DNA of 7,336 nucleotides from Gemmatimonadota bacterium (GCA_003131365.1 PKVB01000081.1:611-7946), one strand, 5' to 3'. Shown: positions 1 to 5,947, counted from the first letter of the stretch. The notes: generated by a model from the sequence alone, not told the origin. Numbers and translations are program-made.

Positions 1-141
1 AGCGAGCAGAACACCAAGCACTTGAATGGAGTCCACACGGTTTTTGGCAAGGTTATCCAGGGGGCCGACGTGATCCCCAAGATCAACCAGAACGACACCG
101 TAACGAAGGCCAGAGTTTCGAGCGGGCCGGAGGTGAAGTGA
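1..141 (+). CDS. Cyclophilin-type peptidyl-prolyl cis-trans isomerase, C-terminal fragment
   Basis: The window opens inside this gene; the last 46 codons and the TGA stop (139-141) are visible. The translation carries the typical cyclophilin end: a 'LNGVHTVFGKVIQGADV' stretch followed by 'IPKIN', matching the conserved (L/M)DGKHTVFGKVxxGxDVVxKI segment that forms late strands of the beta barrel and a wall of the active site. Cyclophilins catalyse cis-trans isomerisation of peptide bonds before proline and assist folding. The catalytic arginine and the N-terminus lie outside the window, so location (cytoplasmic or exported) cannot be judged. The tail (K-A-R-V-S-S-G-P-E-V-K) is a normal length for bacterial forms. 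The stop shares its last base with the ATG of the next small ORF, and a GGAGGTGA sequence (129-136) inside this gene could serve as its ribosome binding site. Confident on family, not on subtype. Confidence 0.9.
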   Translation, partial: SEQNTKHLNGVHTVFGKVIQGADVIPKINQNDTVTKARVSSGPEVK

Positions 142-179
142 TGGCGACGAAAAAGAAGACCGACCGGAGAGCAACCTGA
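141..179 (+). CDS. Possible 12-codon minigene (leader-like peptide)
   Basis: A 12-residue ORF (MATKKKTDRRAT) begins at an ATG that overlaps the preceding TGA by one base. A strong Shine-Dalgarno, GGAGGTGA at 129-136, lies five bases before the start. Its own TGA (177-179) overlaps the ATG of the next small gene by one base. The first eight residues and 26 of the first 29 bases match the start of that next gene. It may therefore be a remnant of a short tandem duplication that displaced the original start, or a translated coupling peptide feeding ribosomes to the next gene. No family is recognisable. The evidence for translation is only the ribosome binding site and the overlaps. Confidence 0.3.
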   Translation: MATKKKTDRRAT

Positions 180-207
180 TGGCGACCAAGAAGAAGACCG
201 ACCTGAG
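141..207 (+). repeat. Imperfect tandem duplication, 38-bp period, of a gene start
   Basis: Bases 141-169 and 179-207 match at 26 of 29 positions with a 38-bp offset. Both copies begin with ATG and encode MATKKKTD. Two of the three differences are silent third-position changes (ACG/ACC, AAA/AAG); the third changes Arg to Leu. The second half of the period (170-178 against 208-216) shows no clear similarity. A small tandem duplication of a translation-start region is the simplest reading. Confidence 0.75.
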
Positions 208-328
208 TGCCGCGCTTACGGGGCTCATTCTGGGCTCCGTGACCCTGTTCCTGCTGCTGACATCGATAGTCCTGCTGACGAACGCGCACTTTCGGGGCAA
301 GGAGGCGGTGGAGGCGACCCACCAGTAA
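179..328 (+). CDS. Small single-pass membrane protein, 49 aa, hypothetical
   Basis: The product is 49 residues: a basic N-terminus (MATKKKTD), one hydrophobic segment at about residues 11-34 rich in Leu, Val and Thr, and a short charged tail (HFRGKEAVEATHQ). The lysines before the helix predict an N-in orientation by the positive-inside rule. GGAGAG at 166-171, seven bases before the ATG, is a plausible ribosome binding site. The ATG overlaps the stop of the preceding 12-codon ORF by one base, so translation may be coupled to the isomerase gene. I do not recognise a family. Tiny membrane proteins next to folding factors are common and often uncharacterised, and no function can be assigned. 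No terminator is visible before the next promoter. Confidence 0.6.
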   Translation: MATKKKTDLSAALTGLILGSVTLFLLLTSIVLLTNAHFRGKEAVEATHQ

Positions 329-346
329 GACTGCGGTTCGAAGAAA

Positions 347-374
347 TTGACTAAAGGCGCGTCCGTCGTATATT
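347..374 (+). promoter_or_regulatory. Predicted sigma-70-type promoter of the tetR-efflux operon
   Basis: TTGACT (347-352) matches five of six -35 consensus bases. TATATT (369-374) matches five of six -10 bases with a 16-bp spacer; an alternative -10, TATTAC (371-376), has an 18-bp spacer. Transcription would start near 380-384, giving a leader of about 20-25 nt before the ATG at 405. Either -10 choice is overlapped by the dyad at 373-390, so a protein bound there should block RNA polymerase. Confidence 0.6.
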
Positions 375-390
375 ACTGACTGGTCAGTAA
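373..390 (+). promoter_or_regulatory. Predicted TetR-family operator (18-bp dyad)
   Basis: TTACTGACTGGTCAGTAA consists of two perfectly inverted 8-bp arms, TTACTGAC and GTCAGTAA, separated by TG. TetR/AcrR repressors of efflux genes typically bind dyads of this size built around TGAC/GTCA. It lies 15 bp upstream of the tetR start and overlaps the predicted -10 box. Autorepression of the whole operon, relieved when an efflux substrate binds the repressor, is the expected logic. The dyad is seen directly; binding by this TetR is inferred. Confidence 0.75.
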
Positions 391-404
391 CTACCTGTTT
401 AGCA

Positions 405-1124
405 ATGCCTGGAACCAAACCAACCAAGTCAGTAAAGTCAGCCCAGCCGAAGTGGCGTAGACAGCCCGAGCACCGGCCCCAGCAGATCATCGAGGCCGCT
501 CTCGAGGTTTTCGGCGAGTGCGGGCTCGCCAACGCCCGGCTTCAGGACATCGCCGAGCGCGCCGGGGTCTCCAAGGGCACCATCTACCTCTACTTCCCCA
601 ACAAGGAAGAGCTCTTCCGCGCGATGGTCCGGCAAACCGCCGTCGCCGCGATCGAGTACGCCGAAAGAACTGTCGGCAGCGGGACACCCACCGAGCAGCT
701 CTACGTCGCCATGCGGGGCTACTGGAATTTCGTCCGCTCGCCCGTCTTCAGCACCATTTACCGCCTCGTCCTTGGCGAGCTCCACCAATTCCCCGATCTT
801 GCCAAGTTCTACGCCGATGAGGTGGTGTCCCGCGGGCTCAAGCTGCTGAGCGGAATCATTCGCAAGGGAGTCGACGCGGGCGAATTCCGCGAGATCGATC
901 CAATGATCGCCGCGCGTATGCTCGTTGCGCTCACTGTCATGAACGGTATCTGGCGCGATGAGTACACCGGAGTACCACTCCTCTGCGACAAGAAAGACGA
1001 GCAGGTCTTCCAGGAGGTGGCCCAGTTCTATCTCCACTCGATCACGCCCTTTGCGGGCTGCTCCGCGCAAGCCGATGGCGCTCCGTCGGACACAACTTTG
1101 TTCATTCCCTCCAACAATGACTAA
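405..1124 (+). CDS. TetR/AcrR-family transcriptional repressor of the efflux operon
   Basis: The 239-residue product has a classic TetR N-terminal domain after a basic 22-residue extension. Helix 1 is at about 25-42 (RPQQIIEAALEVFGECG) and the helix-turn-helix at about 46-65 (LQDIAERAGVSKGTIYLYF), followed by NKEELFRAMV. The all-helical C-terminal half should be the ligand-binding and dimerisation domain; its 'FPDLAKFYADEVV' stretch resembles the AcrR/AefR-like C-terminal type found in efflux repressors. The ATG at 405 is the only sensible start before the HTH, although no clear Shine-Dalgarno precedes it. The last eight bases overlap the tolC-family gene, so repressor and pump are co-transcribed. 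An 18-bp dyad over its own promoter predicts autoregulation and induction by a pump substrate whose identity cannot be read here. The last ~25 residues are polar and probably disordered. Confidence 0.92.
   Translation: MPGTKPTKSVKSAQPKWRRQPEHRPQQIIEAALEVFGECGLANARLQDIAERAGVSKGTIYLYFPNKEELFRAMVRQTAVAAIEYAERTVGSGTPTEQLYVAMRGYWNFVRSPVFSTIYRLVLGELHQFPDLAKFYADEVVSRGLKLLSGIIRKGVDAGEFREIDPMIAARMLVALTVMNGIWRDEYTGVPLLCDKKDEQVFQEVAQFYLHSITPFAGCSAQADGAPSDTTLFIPSNND
428..435 (+). promoter_or_regulatory. Possible extra operator half-site inside tetR
   Basis: GTCAGTAA recurs exactly as in the right arm of the upstream dyad (383-390), 45 bp further downstream, within codons 8-11 of tetR. A shortened copy, GTCAG, follows at 437-441. 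No inverted partner arm is visible, so it would be a half-site at best. It could be a secondary contact or a chance match. Confidence 0.25.
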
Positions 1125-2517
1125 GATTCTTCCCAGTATGACCAGGCGCCTGTTCGCGGCCGTTGCAACGATTGCAACTGCATCGTCTTTCGCGCTCGCG
1201 CAGACGCCGGTGACCGCGCCAACGCCTGTCCTGTTCCCGCCAGCGGTGATTCCCCTCACCCTGGGCGACGCCGCGCGACTTGCCGCGCGGCAAAGCGCGA
1301 TTTCCCGGGGGGCTCGCCTTCGCGCCGACGAAGCCGTAGCTCGCGTGCGCCAACGCAAGTCGGATCTGCTCCCAACCATTAGCAGCTACGTCCAGGAAGC
1401 CGGGCGTACCTTCAACACCTCCACGCTCGGCATCGATTTCCCTGCCACGCCTGGCCAGCCAGCTCTGTTCGATCCGCAGGGCCAGATCGAAGGCCCCGTC
1501 AACACGTTGGACTTTCGCGGGCAGGTGAGGCAGAGCCTTTTCGATTTCGGCGCCCTCGGACGAGTTCGCTCGGCTCAGGCCGAGGCACGTTCCTCGAGCG
1601 CGGACGCCGACGCCACCGCCGAGCAGGCCGCGAACATCGCAACCAACGCTTACGTGAGAGCGATGCGCGCGGACGCCGATCTACGCGCGCGTCAAGCCGA
1701 CACCGTCCTCGCCACCGAGTTGCTCAGCATCGCGCAGTCACAGCTGCAGGCCGGAACCGGTGTCGGGCTCGACGTCACGCGCGCCAAGTCGCAGCTCGCG
1801 AACACACGCGCCGCCCTCATCGCGTCCCGCAACGCGCGTGACCACGCGCATCTCGATCTCCTCCGCGCCCTCGCCCTTCCCGTCGGAACCGACATCGTGT
1901 TGGCGGATTCTCTCTCCACCGCCACCGACAATGGGACGCTTCCGGACGAAACAGCGCTCGTGGCGCAGGCGATGCGCAATCGACCGGACCTCCTCGCCGA
2001 AGACGAGCGCATCCGCGCGGCAGAACAGGGTCTCTCGGCCATCAAGGCCGAGCGCCTTCCCTCGCTGGGGCTCGTCGCCGACGATGGCGTGATCGGAAAA
2101 AACGGCGCGAAGATGCTCAACACGTACACGTGGGGACTGCAGGTCACGCTCCCGATTTTCGACGGATTCAGGCGGGAAGCGCGGGTTCAGGAGCAGCAGT
2201 CGGTGGTCAAGGCGGCGGAAATTCGCCGGCGCGATCTCGAGCAGCAGGCTCAGGTCGACGTGCGCGGCGCATTGATCGACCTCTCTGGCGCCCGCGAGCA
2301 GCTCGGCGCAGCGACCGAGAGGCTTAGCCTAGCCGAGCAGGAAGTGGTGCAGGCGCGCGACCGCTTCAACGCCGGGGTCGCCGGAAACGCGGACGTAGTG
2401 AACGCGTCGCTCGCTCTCACGTCCTCGCGGACGCTCGTGAACGACGCCGAGACGCTGTACCAGCTCGCGCGCGTTTCGCTCGCGCGAGCGACGGGAAGCG
2501 TTACGACACTGAAATAA
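1117..2517 (+). CDS. TolC-family outer-membrane efflux channel (OEP)
   Basis: From the ATG at 1117 the protein is 466 residues, the usual length of TolC-family channels. Residues 1-28 look like a Sec signal peptide: basic TRR, hydrophobic FAAVATIATASSFALA, predicted cleavage after ALA28. The mature part shows the internal two-fold repeat of the family: a beta-strand motif QSLFDFG at about 139-145 and its counterpart LPIFDGF at about 345-351. Each is followed by long Ala/Gln/Arg-rich helices of the periplasmic barrel. It should trimerise in the outer membrane and form the exit duct for the adaptor and pump encoded next. The start overlaps tetR by eight bases; a second in-frame ATG at 1138 gives an equally good signal peptide, and neither has a clear ribosome binding site. 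No N-terminal lipobox cysteine is present, unlike OprM-type channels. The natural substrate is unknown. Confidence 0.92.
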   Translation: MTKILPSMTRRLFAAVATIATASSFALAQTPVTAPTPVLFPPAVIPLTLGDAARLAARQSAISRGARLRADEAVARVRQRKSDLLPTISSYVQEAGRTFNTSTLGIDFPATPGQPALFDPQGQIEGPVNTLDFRGQVRQSLFDFGALGRVRSAQAEARSSSADADATAEQAANIATNAYVRAMRADADLRARQADTVLATELLSIAQSQLQAGTGVGLDVTRAKSQLANTRAALIASRNARDHAHLDLLRALALPVGTDIVLADSLSTATDNGTLPDETALVAQAMRNRPDLLAEDERIRAAEQGLSAIKAERLPSLGLVADDGVIGKNGAKMLNTYTWGLQVTLPIFDGFRREARVQEQQSVVKAAEIRRRDLEQQAQVDVRGALIDLSGAREQLGAATERLSLAEQEVVQARDRFNAGVAGNADVVNASLALTSSRTLVNDAETLYQLARVSLARATGSVTTLK

Positions 2518-2560
2518 TCGTCAGGATTTTGCAAAACTCCAATTAGACTATCAGGAATAC

Positions 2561-2565
2561 AGGAA
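2561..2565 (+). promoter_or_regulatory. Ribosome binding site of the emrA-type gene
   Basis: AGGAA lies five bases before the ATG at 2571 and is part of a purine-rich run, AGGAAAGG. This is the clearest ribosome binding site in the efflux operon and fixes the adaptor start, in contrast to the weak sites of tetR, the channel and the pump. Confidence 0.65.
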
Positions 2566-2570
2566 AGGTT

Positions 2571-3701
2571 ATGGCAACCGCAATCAATACCGAAGCACCC
2601 GCGACTCCTGCTTCACGCAACGGTAGAACCGGCGCGTCCGAACCAGACACACCGTCGAATAAGAAGAAGTTCCTTCTTCCCATCGCTGGTGTCGTCGCGC
2701 TGATCCTCCTCGTCTGGGGGTTCCAGAAATGGAGTTACGGCCGCACGCACCAGTCGACTGACAACGCGCAGGTCGACGGTCACATCGTGCCGGTGCTGGC
2801 GAAGGTCGGCGGCTACGTGAAGACGGTCAACGTCAACGAGAACGACCATGTGAACGCGGGACAGCTGCTCGTGCAGCTCGACGACGCCGACTATCGCGTC
2901 CGTCTCCAGCAGGCACAGGCTGATCTCGCGGCTGCCGAAGCGACGGCCGGGGGCGGTGGTTTCTCCGGGCAGGCGGAGGCGCAGGTTCAGAGCGCCACCG
3001 GCCAGCGTGCCGCGCTCGACGCGCAGATTGGCGCCGCTCAGGCCAACGCGAACAAGGCTGACGCCGATCTTGCCCGCGCCAGGGAGCTCGTCGCCAAGCA
3101 GATCATCTCCAAGCAGCAGCTTGACGCCGCACAGGCGACCGCGGACGTTGCGCACGCGAACCTCCTCGCCGCCCAGCGTCAGGCCTCTGCGGCCGGTGGA
3201 ACGGTGAGCACCATGGAAGCCGGCGTCCGTGTCGCCAACGCGCGCTCGCTCGCTTCTCGCGCGGCGGCCGAGAACGCTCAGCTGCAGCTCGACTACACGC
3301 ACATCACCGCACCGGCCTCCGGCGAGGTTTCGAGAAAGCAGGTCGAGGTAGGACAGCTCGTCGCGCCGGGACAGCCCCTGCTCAGCATTGTCGCTGACAC
3401 AGGCGTCTGGGTCACGGGAAACTTCAAGGAGACCCAGCTCGCAACGATTCGTCCGGGCCAGCCAGTGGAGTTCGAGATCGACGCTTACGGCAACTGCCGC
3501 GGCGAAGGAAAGGTCGCGAGCATCAGCGGCGCGACCGGAGCGAAGTTCGCGCTCCTTCCGCCCGACAACGCCACCGGAAATTTCACCAAGGTCGTTCAGC
3601 GTATTCCCGTGCGCATCGCTGTCACCAAGCCGTGTCCGGGTAACTATCCCCTGCGGCCAGGTCTCTCGGCGAACGTCCACATAGACACCTCAAACCGGTG
3701 A
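2571..3701 (+). CDS. emrA: EmrA/HlyD-type membrane fusion protein (periplasmic adaptor)
   Basis: The 376-residue product has a short cytoplasmic tail ending in KKK (31-33) and one membrane anchor at about 34-50. A split biotinyl-lipoyl domain follows: first half about 60-103 with STDNAQVDGHIVPV and the VNENDHVNAGQLLVQLD turn, second half about 242-275 with ITAPASGEVSRKQVEVGQLV. The intervening Ala/Gln-rich segment (104-240) is the alpha-helical hairpin that reaches for the channel. The beta-barrel region (about 277-373) contains LLPPDNATGNFTKVVQRIPV, a hallmark of EmrA rather than of RND adaptors. It should bridge the MFS pump and the TolC-family channel. It lies 53 bp after the channel gene, and its stop overlaps the pump's GTG start by three bases within GTGA. 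A Gly-rich spot (127-134) breaks the hairpin early. Family certain, substrate unknown. Confidence 0.93.
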   Translation: MATAINTEAPATPASRNGRTGASEPDTPSNKKKFLLPIAGVVALILLVWGFQKWSYGRTHQSTDNAQVDGHIVPVLAKVGGYVKTVNVNENDHVNAGQLLVQLDDADYRVRLQQAQADLAAAEATAGGGGFSGQAEAQVQSATGQRAALDAQIGAAQANANKADADLARARELVAKQIISKQQLDAAQATADVAHANLLAAQRQASAAGGTVSTMEAGVRVANARSLASRAAAENAQLQLDYTHITAPASGEVSRKQVEVGQLVAPGQPLLSIVADTGVWVTGNFKETQLATIRPGQPVEFEIDAYGNCRGEGKVASISGATGAKFALLPPDNATGNFTKVVQRIPVRIAVTKPCPGNYPLRPGLSANVHIDTSNR

Positions 3702-5284
3702 GCACGGCCGTGCTGCGGTCTTCGGGGATGACTTCATCCTCCGAAGACCGCTACTCGCACAAGTACATAATCGCCGCCACGGTCACGATGGCGGCGATGC
3801 TCGAGCTGATCGACACTTCGATCGTCAACGTTGCCATCCCGCACATGATGGGGAATCTGGGCGCGACGCTCGACGAGATCGCCTGGGTTTCGACCTCGTA
3901 CATCATCGCCAACGTCATCGTCATCCCGATGTCGGGATGGCTGTCTGCGTTCTTCGGCAGAAAGCGCTACTTCACGGGCTCAATCCTTCTCTTCACCCTC
4001 GCGTCCTTCTTCTGCGGCTCATCGCACTCGCTGCTCGGACTCATTTTCTGGCGCGTGATTCAGGGAATTGGCGGCGGGGCGCTCCTCTCGACGGCGCAGG
4101 CGACGCTGTACGAGTCGTTCCCGCCCGAAGAAGCGGGAACCGGCATGGCAATCTTCGGCGTCGGCGTCATGGTCGGCCCGACCCTCGGCCCCACGCTCGG
4201 CGGCTGGATCACGGACAACTACAACTGGCCGTGGATCTTCTACATCAACGTTCCGCTCGGCATCATCGCGGCAATTCTTACGGTCACGTACATACATGAC
4301 GCCATCCACCAGGAGCGGGCCGACAAGATCGACTATCTCGGAATAATCCTGCTGACGCTCTGTGTCGGATCGCTGCAATGGATGCTGGAGCGCGGTGAGC
4401 GCTACGACTGGTGGGAATCGCGCTTCGTCACGATGCTGGGCTTTACCGCGCTCTTCGCGGGAATCGCCCTCATCTGGCACGAGCTGACGACCGACGAGCC
4501 GGTGATCAACTTCCGCATTCTGAAGAGTAGGCAGGTGACGGCCGGCGTGAGCATAGGCCTGTTGCTCGGGTTCGCGTTGTACGGATCCGTCTTCATACTC
4601 CCGGTCTTTCTGCAGCAGCTGCTGCAGATGACGGCGTGGCAGACCGGAAAGATCATCCTGCCGGGAGCGATCGCATCGGCTGTGACAATGGCAGTGGTCG
4701 GGAGAAACGCCATGCGACTAGATGCCAGATACACGGTAGTAGCAGGGGCGTTTCTCTTCTTTCTGTCGATGCTCAAGCTCTCACACCTCACCTCTGCGAG
4801 CGGCTCCGGGGATCTCTTCTGGCCCCTGATACTTCGCGGCATGGGGCTGGGGCTCATCTTCGTTCCCCTGACGAACGCGACGATGGCGGACCTCAAGGTG
4901 AAGGATCTGGCGCAGGGGACCGGCATGTTCAATCTCATGCGCCAGCTCGGAGGCTCGCTCGGAATCGCGGTGATGGCGACCCTTCTCGCGCGCTTCATGG
5001 CAGCCGAGAAGGCGGTGCTGGTCGAGCACGTCGGCGCGAACGATCCCGAGACATTGAGCCGTCTCTCGATGCTGGCACGCGGTCTCGTAGCCCGCGGAAT
5101 CAATCCGATGATCGCGCAGCAGCAGGCGCTCGCCATCCTCGACCGCCAGGTCACCGTGCAATCGAGCATGCTCGCCTTCTCCAGGATCTATTTGTACAGT
5201 GGGCTGGTATTGATATTCGGGCTGCCGCTCCTGCTACTGTTCCGGACCGGTCGCGCGCGCGGCTCCATGGGACCGGTTCACTAG
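3698..5284 (+). CDS. emrB: EmrB/QacA-type MFS drug efflux transporter (DHA2, 14 TMS)
   Basis: The product is 528 residues from the GTG at 3698, or 518 from the ATG at 3728. DHA2 signatures are visible: MAAMLELIDTSIVNVAIP in TM1 with Asp39 (GTG numbering); motif A at about 80-90 (GWLSAFFGRKR); motif B at about 119-130 (RVIQGIGGGALL); the antiporter motif C at about 154-171 (GVGVMVGPTLGPTLGGW). The EmrB-like DNYNWPWIFYINVPLG follows. Hydrophobic segments continue to residue ~518, consistent with 14 helices. It should export hydrophobic or amphipathic toxicants by proton antiport through the adaptor and outer-membrane channel encoded just upstream. I chose the GTG because it overlaps the adaptor's stop and keeps translation coupled. 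The ATG lies inside a strong hairpin (3715-3751), and a perfect palindrome (3701-3714) directly follows the GTG. Neither start has a good ribosome binding site. Exact substrate unknown. Confidence 0.93.
   Translation: MSTAVLRSSGMTSSSEDRYSHKYIIAATVTMAAMLELIDTSIVNVAIPHMMGNLGATLDEIAWVSTSYIIANVIVIPMSGWLSAFFGRKRYFTGSILLFTLASFFCGSSHSLLGLIFWRVIQGIGGGALLSTAQATLYESFPPEEAGTGMAIFGVGVMVGPTLGPTLGGWITDNYNWPWIFYINVPLGIIAAILTVTYIHDAIHQERADKIDYLGIILLTLCVGSLQWMLERGERYDWWESRFVTMLGFTALFAGIALIWHELTTDEPVINFRILKSRQVTAGVSIGLLLGFALYGSVFILPVFLQQLLQMTAWQTGKIILPGAIASAVTMAVVGRNAMRLDARYTVVAGAFLFFLSMLKLSHLTSASGSGDLFWPLILRGMGLGLIFVPLTNATMADLKVKDLAQGTGMFNLMRQLGGSLGIAVMATLLARFMAAEKAVLVEHVGANDPETLSRLSMLARGLVARGINPMIAQQQALAILDRQVTVQSSMLAFSRIYLYSGLVLIFGLPLLLLFRTGRARGSMGPVH
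3701..3751 (+). repeat. Back-to-back dyads at the emrA/emrB junction: 14-bp palindrome plus 37-nt hairpin
   Basis: AGCACGGCCGTGCT (3701-3714) is a perfect 14-bp palindrome beginning at the last base of the emrA stop. The very next base opens a hairpin. Its left arm is 3715-3731 (GCGGTCTTCGG then GGATGA), the loop is CT, and its right arm is 3734-3751 (TCATCC, one bulged T at 3740, then CCGAAGACCGC). All 17 positions of the left arm are Watson-Crick paired on paper; the innermost one or two pairs would open to make a real loop. The structure occupies emrB codons 2-18 and hides the alternative ATG at 3728. No U-tract follows, so it is not a normal terminator. Confidence 0.75.
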
Positions 5285-5300
5285 CTCGGGATAGCGCCAA

Positions 5301-5945
5301 TTGTCGAACAGGAATGCTCCCGACGCCGGTAAGCCGGTTCCGGCCGTATCTTACGGCCAGAACCTCGACCCACCGGTATTGACAGCCCCTCAACAGTCGC
5401 ACCCAGCCATACGTATTTCTGATGAGGAACGAGCGCTCGTAAGTCTGGCCAGGAATGGGGACGAACGGGGTTTTGCAGGGCTCGTACGTCTTCATCAGCG
5501 GCGCGCGTACATCGTGGCACGCTCGATCGTCATGACGCACGAGGATGCGGAAGATGCGGTGCAGGAGGGTTTCCTGCGCGCGTATCAGGCGCTCGACCGG
5601 TTCGATCCGGCGCAGGCTTTTGGCGCGTGGCTCAATCGAATCGTCGCGAACGCGGCGCTCGATCTGGCTCGTCGCCGGAAGGTAAGAAATGCGGAGGAGA
5701 TCTCCGAATCGATTCCGGCCACGTTCCGCGATCCGGCAGTATCCGGCGAGCTGCGGGAGCGGCTCGAGGCGGCGCTGGCGCAGCTTCCGGATCGTGCACG
5801 GGCGGTAATCGTCATGCATGACATCGAGGGCTTTACGCACGCAGAGATTGGCGAGATGCTGAGTATCCCGGGCGGAACGGCTCGCTCGGATTTGCACCAC
5901 GCGCGGCAGAAACTGCGCGTGGTCCTCGGAAACCTGAGGGATTAG
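5301..5945 (+). CDS. ECF-type RNA polymerase sigma factor (sigma-70 family, RpoE-like)
   Basis: The 214-residue frame contains sigma region 2 at about 54-125, including DAEDAVQEGFLRAY (2.2, core binding) and FGAWLNRIVANAALDLARRR (2.3-2.4, -10 recognition). Region 4 at about 151-210 includes LPDRARAVIVMHDIEGFTHAEIG and the helix-turn-helix ending GGTARSDLHHAR. There is no region 1.1 or 3, as expected for an extracytoplasmic-function sigma. The start is uncertain: TTG at 5301 is the first in-frame candidate (weak GGGA upstream) and TTG at 5379 the next, and neither has a good ribosome binding site. The ~40 residues before region 2 look unconserved and contain a 29-nt dyad at the DNA level. The gene follows the pump by 16 bp and precedes a small membrane protein by 2 bp, so a sigma/anti-sigma pair is likely. 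Its target promoters cannot be deduced here. Confidence 0.9.
   Translation: MSNRNAPDAGKPVPAVSYGQNLDPPVLTAPQQSHPAIRISDEERALVSLARNGDERGFAGLVRLHQRRAYIVARSIVMTHEDAEDAVQEGFLRAYQALDRFDPAQAFGAWLNRIVANAALDLARRRKVRNAEEISESIPATFRDPAVSGELRERLEAALAQLPDRARAVIVMHDIEGFTHAEIGEMLSIPGGTARSDLHHARQKLRVVLGNLRD
5336..5364 (+). repeat. 29-nt inverted repeat in the 5' end of the sigma gene
   Basis: GGTTC-C-GGCCGTA, loop TCT, TACGGCC-A-GAACC: two arms of 13 nt with 12 pairs and a single C/A mismatch. It lies 35 bp into the frame if the sigma gene starts at TTG 5301, or just upstream of the coding sequence if it starts at TTG 5379. No U-run follows, so it is not a standard intrinsic terminator. It could be an mRNA hairpin that limits translation, or a protein-binding dyad. 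Confidence 0.65.
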
Positions 5946-5947
5946 AG

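Noticed and set aside
150..155. AAAAAG run that could slip by -1 and fuse the 12-codon ORF to the next frame
   Set aside because: The heptamer is G-AAA-AAG rather than the efficient A-AAA-AAG, and both ORFs have their own ribosome binding sites.
83..532. 149-codon minus-strand frame crossing the tetR promoter and start
   Set aside because: It crosses the predicted promoter, operator and isomerase end, and the product resembles no protein family.
1162..1178. 7-bp inverted repeat GTTGCAA/TTGCAAC in the channel signal peptide
   Set aside because: It is explained by the repeated Ala-Thr codons GCAAC; stems of 7 bp are expected a few times by chance in this length.
438..1379. 313-codon open frame on the minus strand across tetR and the channel start
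   Set aside because: It is antisense to a clear TetR gene and an exported channel; composition is low-complexity Arg/Gly/Asp-rich, as expected for a mirror frame in GC-rich DNA.
2463..2489. 9-bp inverted repeat GCTCGCGCG/CGCGCGAGC near the end of the channel gene
   Set aside because: It comes from a repeated LAR-type codon stretch in very GC-rich sequence; no U-tract follows and no regulatory role is evident.
2663..2679. 7-bp inverted repeat GAAGAAG/CTTCTTC at the emrA membrane anchor
   Set aside because: It results from Lys codons followed by Phe-Leu-Leu codons; short and within chance expectation.
2613..3680. 355-codon open frame on the minus strand over emrA
   Set aside because: Antisense to an unmistakable EmrA; no recognisable domain and no ribosome binding site. 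It arises from third-position GC bias.
5379..5384. Perfect TTGACA -35 box inside the sigma 5' region
   Set aside because: No acceptable -10 box lies 15-19 bp downstream, so it is not supported as a promoter.
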